34,411 nt of DNA from positions 1 to 34,411 of the forward strand of contig CAYJBP010000012.1 of the NCBI GenBank assembly GCA_964368605.1. Direction: 5' to 3'. The stretch is from CAYJBP01 sp964368605 (GTDB lineage: Bacteria; Bacillota; Dehalobacteriia; UBA4068). Positions 32,475-34,411 of the stretch are shown here, piece by piece. Each line of letters opens with the position of its first letter. Position 1 is the first letter of the stretch. The notes under the pieces were generated by a model. It searched no databases and was not told where the DNA came from. It worked only from the letters and a program-made list of their open reading frames with translations. The translations under genes and the position numbers were made by a program.

Positions 32475-33494
32475 ATGGACATGTTACGTTATATAGGCCG
32501 CCGATTGGTATTCATCTTCTTTTTAATGATAGGCATATCGATGCTGGTATTTTGGATAGCAAACCAAGTACCCAGCGATCCGGTGGTTGCCAATTTAAGT
32601 CAAAGAAACTTAGATAATGAAGAGATGGTTGCGGCATTTAGAGAAAAGTGGGGCTTAGACCAGCCACTTTATCGTCAATACTTAACTTATGTAGGCAATT
32701 TATTACAAGGCGATATGGGTTTATCAATACGTACCCAAAGGCCGGTATTAGATGATTTGCGCCAGTATTTCCCGGCTACTATCGAGCTTGCGGTAACCGG
32801 TATTATTTTCGCCGTAATATTCGGCATGTTATTCGGAATTATTTCAGCTATTAAGCGCAATAAAATTATCGACCAGATTTTAAGAGGGGTAAGCGTATTT
32901 GGGGTAAGTGTACCGGCCTTTTGGCTGGCGCTGATAATGCTCTTTATCTTTTACCTTAATTTAGAAATTGCCCCGGGGCCGGGGCGTTTATCGCCCTATG
33001 CTACAGCGCCTACTACTGTAACAGGCTTTTATACCATCGATGCTTTATTGATGGGCGATTTTGCCCTCTTTATGGATGCCTTAAGCCATTTAATTTTACC
33101 TGGTATTTGTTTAGGCGTATTTACAATGGGTTTGATAACCAGAACTACCCGAGCCAGCCTACTGGAGGTGCTTTCTTCCGACTATATCCGTACCGCCAGA
33201 GCTAAAGGTTTAAGGGAAAGAGCGGTTATTGTAAAGCATGCTTTGGGCAATGCCTTAATCCCGGTTATTACGGTAATTGGGGTAGGTTTTGGTAATTTGC
33301 TTGGCGGCATGGTATTTGTCGAAACGGTATTTTCTTGGCCGGGCATTGGTCAGTATGCCTATATGTCGGCCACCAATTTGGATTTTCCCTCGATTGTGGG
33401 CGTATCCTTATTAATCGCCCTCAATTATGTGATTATTAACTTGATTGTAGACGTATTATACGGGGTACTTGATCCCAGAGTGAGGTATAAATAA
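32475..33494 (+). CDS. oppB: Peptide ABC transporter permease (OppB/DppB type)
   Basis: Inner-membrane permease, 339 residues with about six hydrophobic segments. It has the N-terminal OppB motif YIGRRL and the cytoplasmic EAA loop DYIRTARAKGLRERAVIVKH (about 235-254), which contacts the ATPases. The ribosome binding site is AGAGGT ahead of ATG 32475. The stop overlaps the oppC start by one base (TAATG), coupling the two permeases. Confidence 0.94.
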   Translation: MDMLRYIGRRLVFIFFLMIGISMLVFWIANQVPSDPVVANLSQRNLDNEEMVAAFREKWGLDQPLYRQYLTYVGNLLQGDMGLSIRTQRPVLDDLRQYFPATIELAVTGIIFAVIFGMLFGIISAIKRNKIIDQILRGVSVFGVSVPAFWLALIMLFIFYLNLEIAPGPGRLSPYATAPTTVTGFYTIDALLMGDFALFMDALSHLILPGICLGVFTMGLITRTTRASLLEVLSSDYIRTARAKGLRERAVIVKHALGNALIPVITVIGVGFGNLLGGMVFVETVFSWPGIGQYAYMSATNLDFPSIVGVSLLIALNYVIINLIVDVLYGVLDPRVRYK

Positions 33495-34327
33495 TGATAT
33501 TAAGACTGATGAGAAACAATCGCTTGTTTGCCATCGGGGTAGTTATTTGCCTATTTTGGGTATTGATTGCCTTGATTGCACCGCTTATCGCCCCGATGGA
33601 CCCTAATGCGCAGGATATGGCCATGCGCTTTCAGCCACCCAGCAGCGATCATTTATTTGGCACCGACATCTTAGGCCGTGATATTTTAAGCCGGGTGATG
33701 ATGGGTAGTAGAATTTCGATTGGTGCAGGTTTATTAACCGTAGTTTTTGCCTCGGTAGTAGGCATGATTTACGGCGGTGTAGCCGGTTATGCCGGCGGCC
33801 TGGTTGACGAGATTATGATGCGCTGTAGCGAGCTGGTACAGGCTTTTCCCACAATTATTTTGGCAATGGTTATTTCGGCGGCATTAGGGCCCAGTTTGGG
33901 CAACTGTTTGCTGGCGATGGTAATTGTTTGGTGGCCAAATTATGCCAGGGTAATGCGCAGCGTGGTAATTCAGATTAAATCGAATGAGTATATCGAAGCA
34001 TCGCGTTCTTTGGGCGCATCTAATTTAAGGATATTTTTTAAAGAGATTTTGCCTAATAGCGTGGGCTCGGTAATTGTTTTAGCCACAGTAGACTTTGGTA
34101 ATGCCATTTTATTATTCGCAGGGATGAGTTATTTGGGCTTAGGTTCGCCGCCACCTACTCCGGAATGGGGTGCTATGGTGCGTGATGGTGCTCAAAACTT
34201 CTCGTACTGGTGGATTGCTACTTTTCCCGGTTTGGGTATTTTAACAATGTCGATGGGGGCTAACTTTATCGGCGACGGCGTAAGGGATTTCTTAGATCCG
34301 AAATTACGGAAAGAAACCGGCGCTTAA
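33494..34327 (+). CDS. oppC: Peptide ABC transporter permease (OppC/DppC type)
   Basis: Second permease, 277 residues with about six hydrophobic segments. The OppC motif HLFGTDILGRDILSRVM (about 54-70) and the EAA loop EYIEASRSLGASNLRIFFKE (about 165-184) are clear, as is PTPEWGAMV (about 223-231). It completes the transporter in the order D-F-A-B-C. A strong hairpin lies 17 bases after its stop. Confidence 0.94.
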   Translation: MILRLMRNNRLFAIGVVICLFWVLIALIAPLIAPMDPNAQDMAMRFQPPSSDHLFGTDILGRDILSRVMMGSRISIGAGLLTVVFASVVGMIYGGVAGYAGGLVDEIMMRCSELVQAFPTIILAMVISAALGPSLGNCLLAMVIVWWPNYARVMRSVVIQIKSNEYIEASRSLGASNLRIFFKEILPNSVGSVIVLATVDFGNAILLFAGMSYLGLGSPPPTPEWGAMVRDGAQNFSYWWIATFPGLGILTMSMGANFIGDGVRDFLDPKLRKETGA

Positions 34328-34343
34328 AATTAAATAAGTGGAG

Positions 34344-34369
34344 GAGGCTGTCGCAAGTGCGACAGCCTC
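34344..34369 (+). terminator. Terminator hairpin T4 after oppC
   Basis: GAGGCTGTCGCA (34344-34355) pairs perfectly with TGCGACAGCCTC (34358-34369) around a two-base loop. A short T-rich stretch follows in AAAGTTTTAC. The core GGCTGTCGCA is that of T3. Confidence 0.75.
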
Positions 34370-34411
34370 TAAAGTTTTACTCAATTTTTTGCAAAAAATT
34401 GCGGGGTTTGG
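34370..34411 (+). repeat. Dispersed intergenic element R, copy 7, cut by window edge
   Basis: Forward orientation: AAAGTTTTACT, hairpin CAATTTTTTG/CAAAAAATTG, CGGGGTTTGG, and then the window ends. It matches the first two-thirds of copy 6. It directly abuts T4. Confidence 0.65.

Overview
The window looks like chromosome from an endospore-forming, Gram-positive-type Firmicute, most likely a member of Clostridia. I cannot name the genus. The evidence is a forespore sigma factor (sigG) beside spoIIR, strong AGGAGG-type ribosome binding sites, a secreted protein with three C-terminal S-layer homology repeats, lipoproteins with classic lipoboxes, and housekeeping genes of Firmicute type. I see no tRNA, rRNA, CRISPR array, transposase or prophage gene. 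No gene-free stretch exceeds 300 bases.

Layout. 124-3426: an iron/zinc alcohol dehydrogenase gene diverges from a MarR regulator with a perfect consensus promoter, followed by a MATE efflux pump whose upstream region carries a palindrome matching a site in the marR promoter. 3443-5214 (minus): a conserved hypothetical gene is coupled by an ATGA overlap to a lipoprotein DNA/RNA nuclease. 5414-5995: a LysE-type exporter. 6245-8062 (minus): typA/bipA. 8271-9732: sigG and spoIIR, each behind a SigF-like promoter. 9937-14841 (minus): a 1634-residue surface protein with two beta-helix blocks and SLH anchors, with a ZIP metal transporter upstream of it. 15771-19614 (minus): ybaK-ccdA-tlpA-uvrC. 19776-25347 (plus): trkA-trkH-tsaE-tsaB-rimI-tsaD, joining potassium uptake to tRNA t6A synthesis. 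25355-28321: an MFS transporter gene diverging from mobB plus an M29 aminopeptidase. 28570-34327: an oligopeptide ABC transporter in the order D-F-A-B-C.

The most notable structure lies between genes. Seven copies of a short palindromic element (called R here) share a head AAAAGTTTT, a central T-run/A-run hairpin with variable outer stem, an optional G-run/C-run hairpin, and mostly a tail like AAGGTCTTAA. Five of the seven sit within about 60 bases of a second recurring hairpin built on TGTCGCA (called T here), which lies at gene ends and looks like a bidirectional terminator. I do not recognise a named family for R. The other leads are the paired MarR operator-like sites, the matched SigF-like promoters, and several perfect inverted repeats in divergent promoter regions. 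No gene cluster in the window looks like an obviously new enzymatic or defence system.
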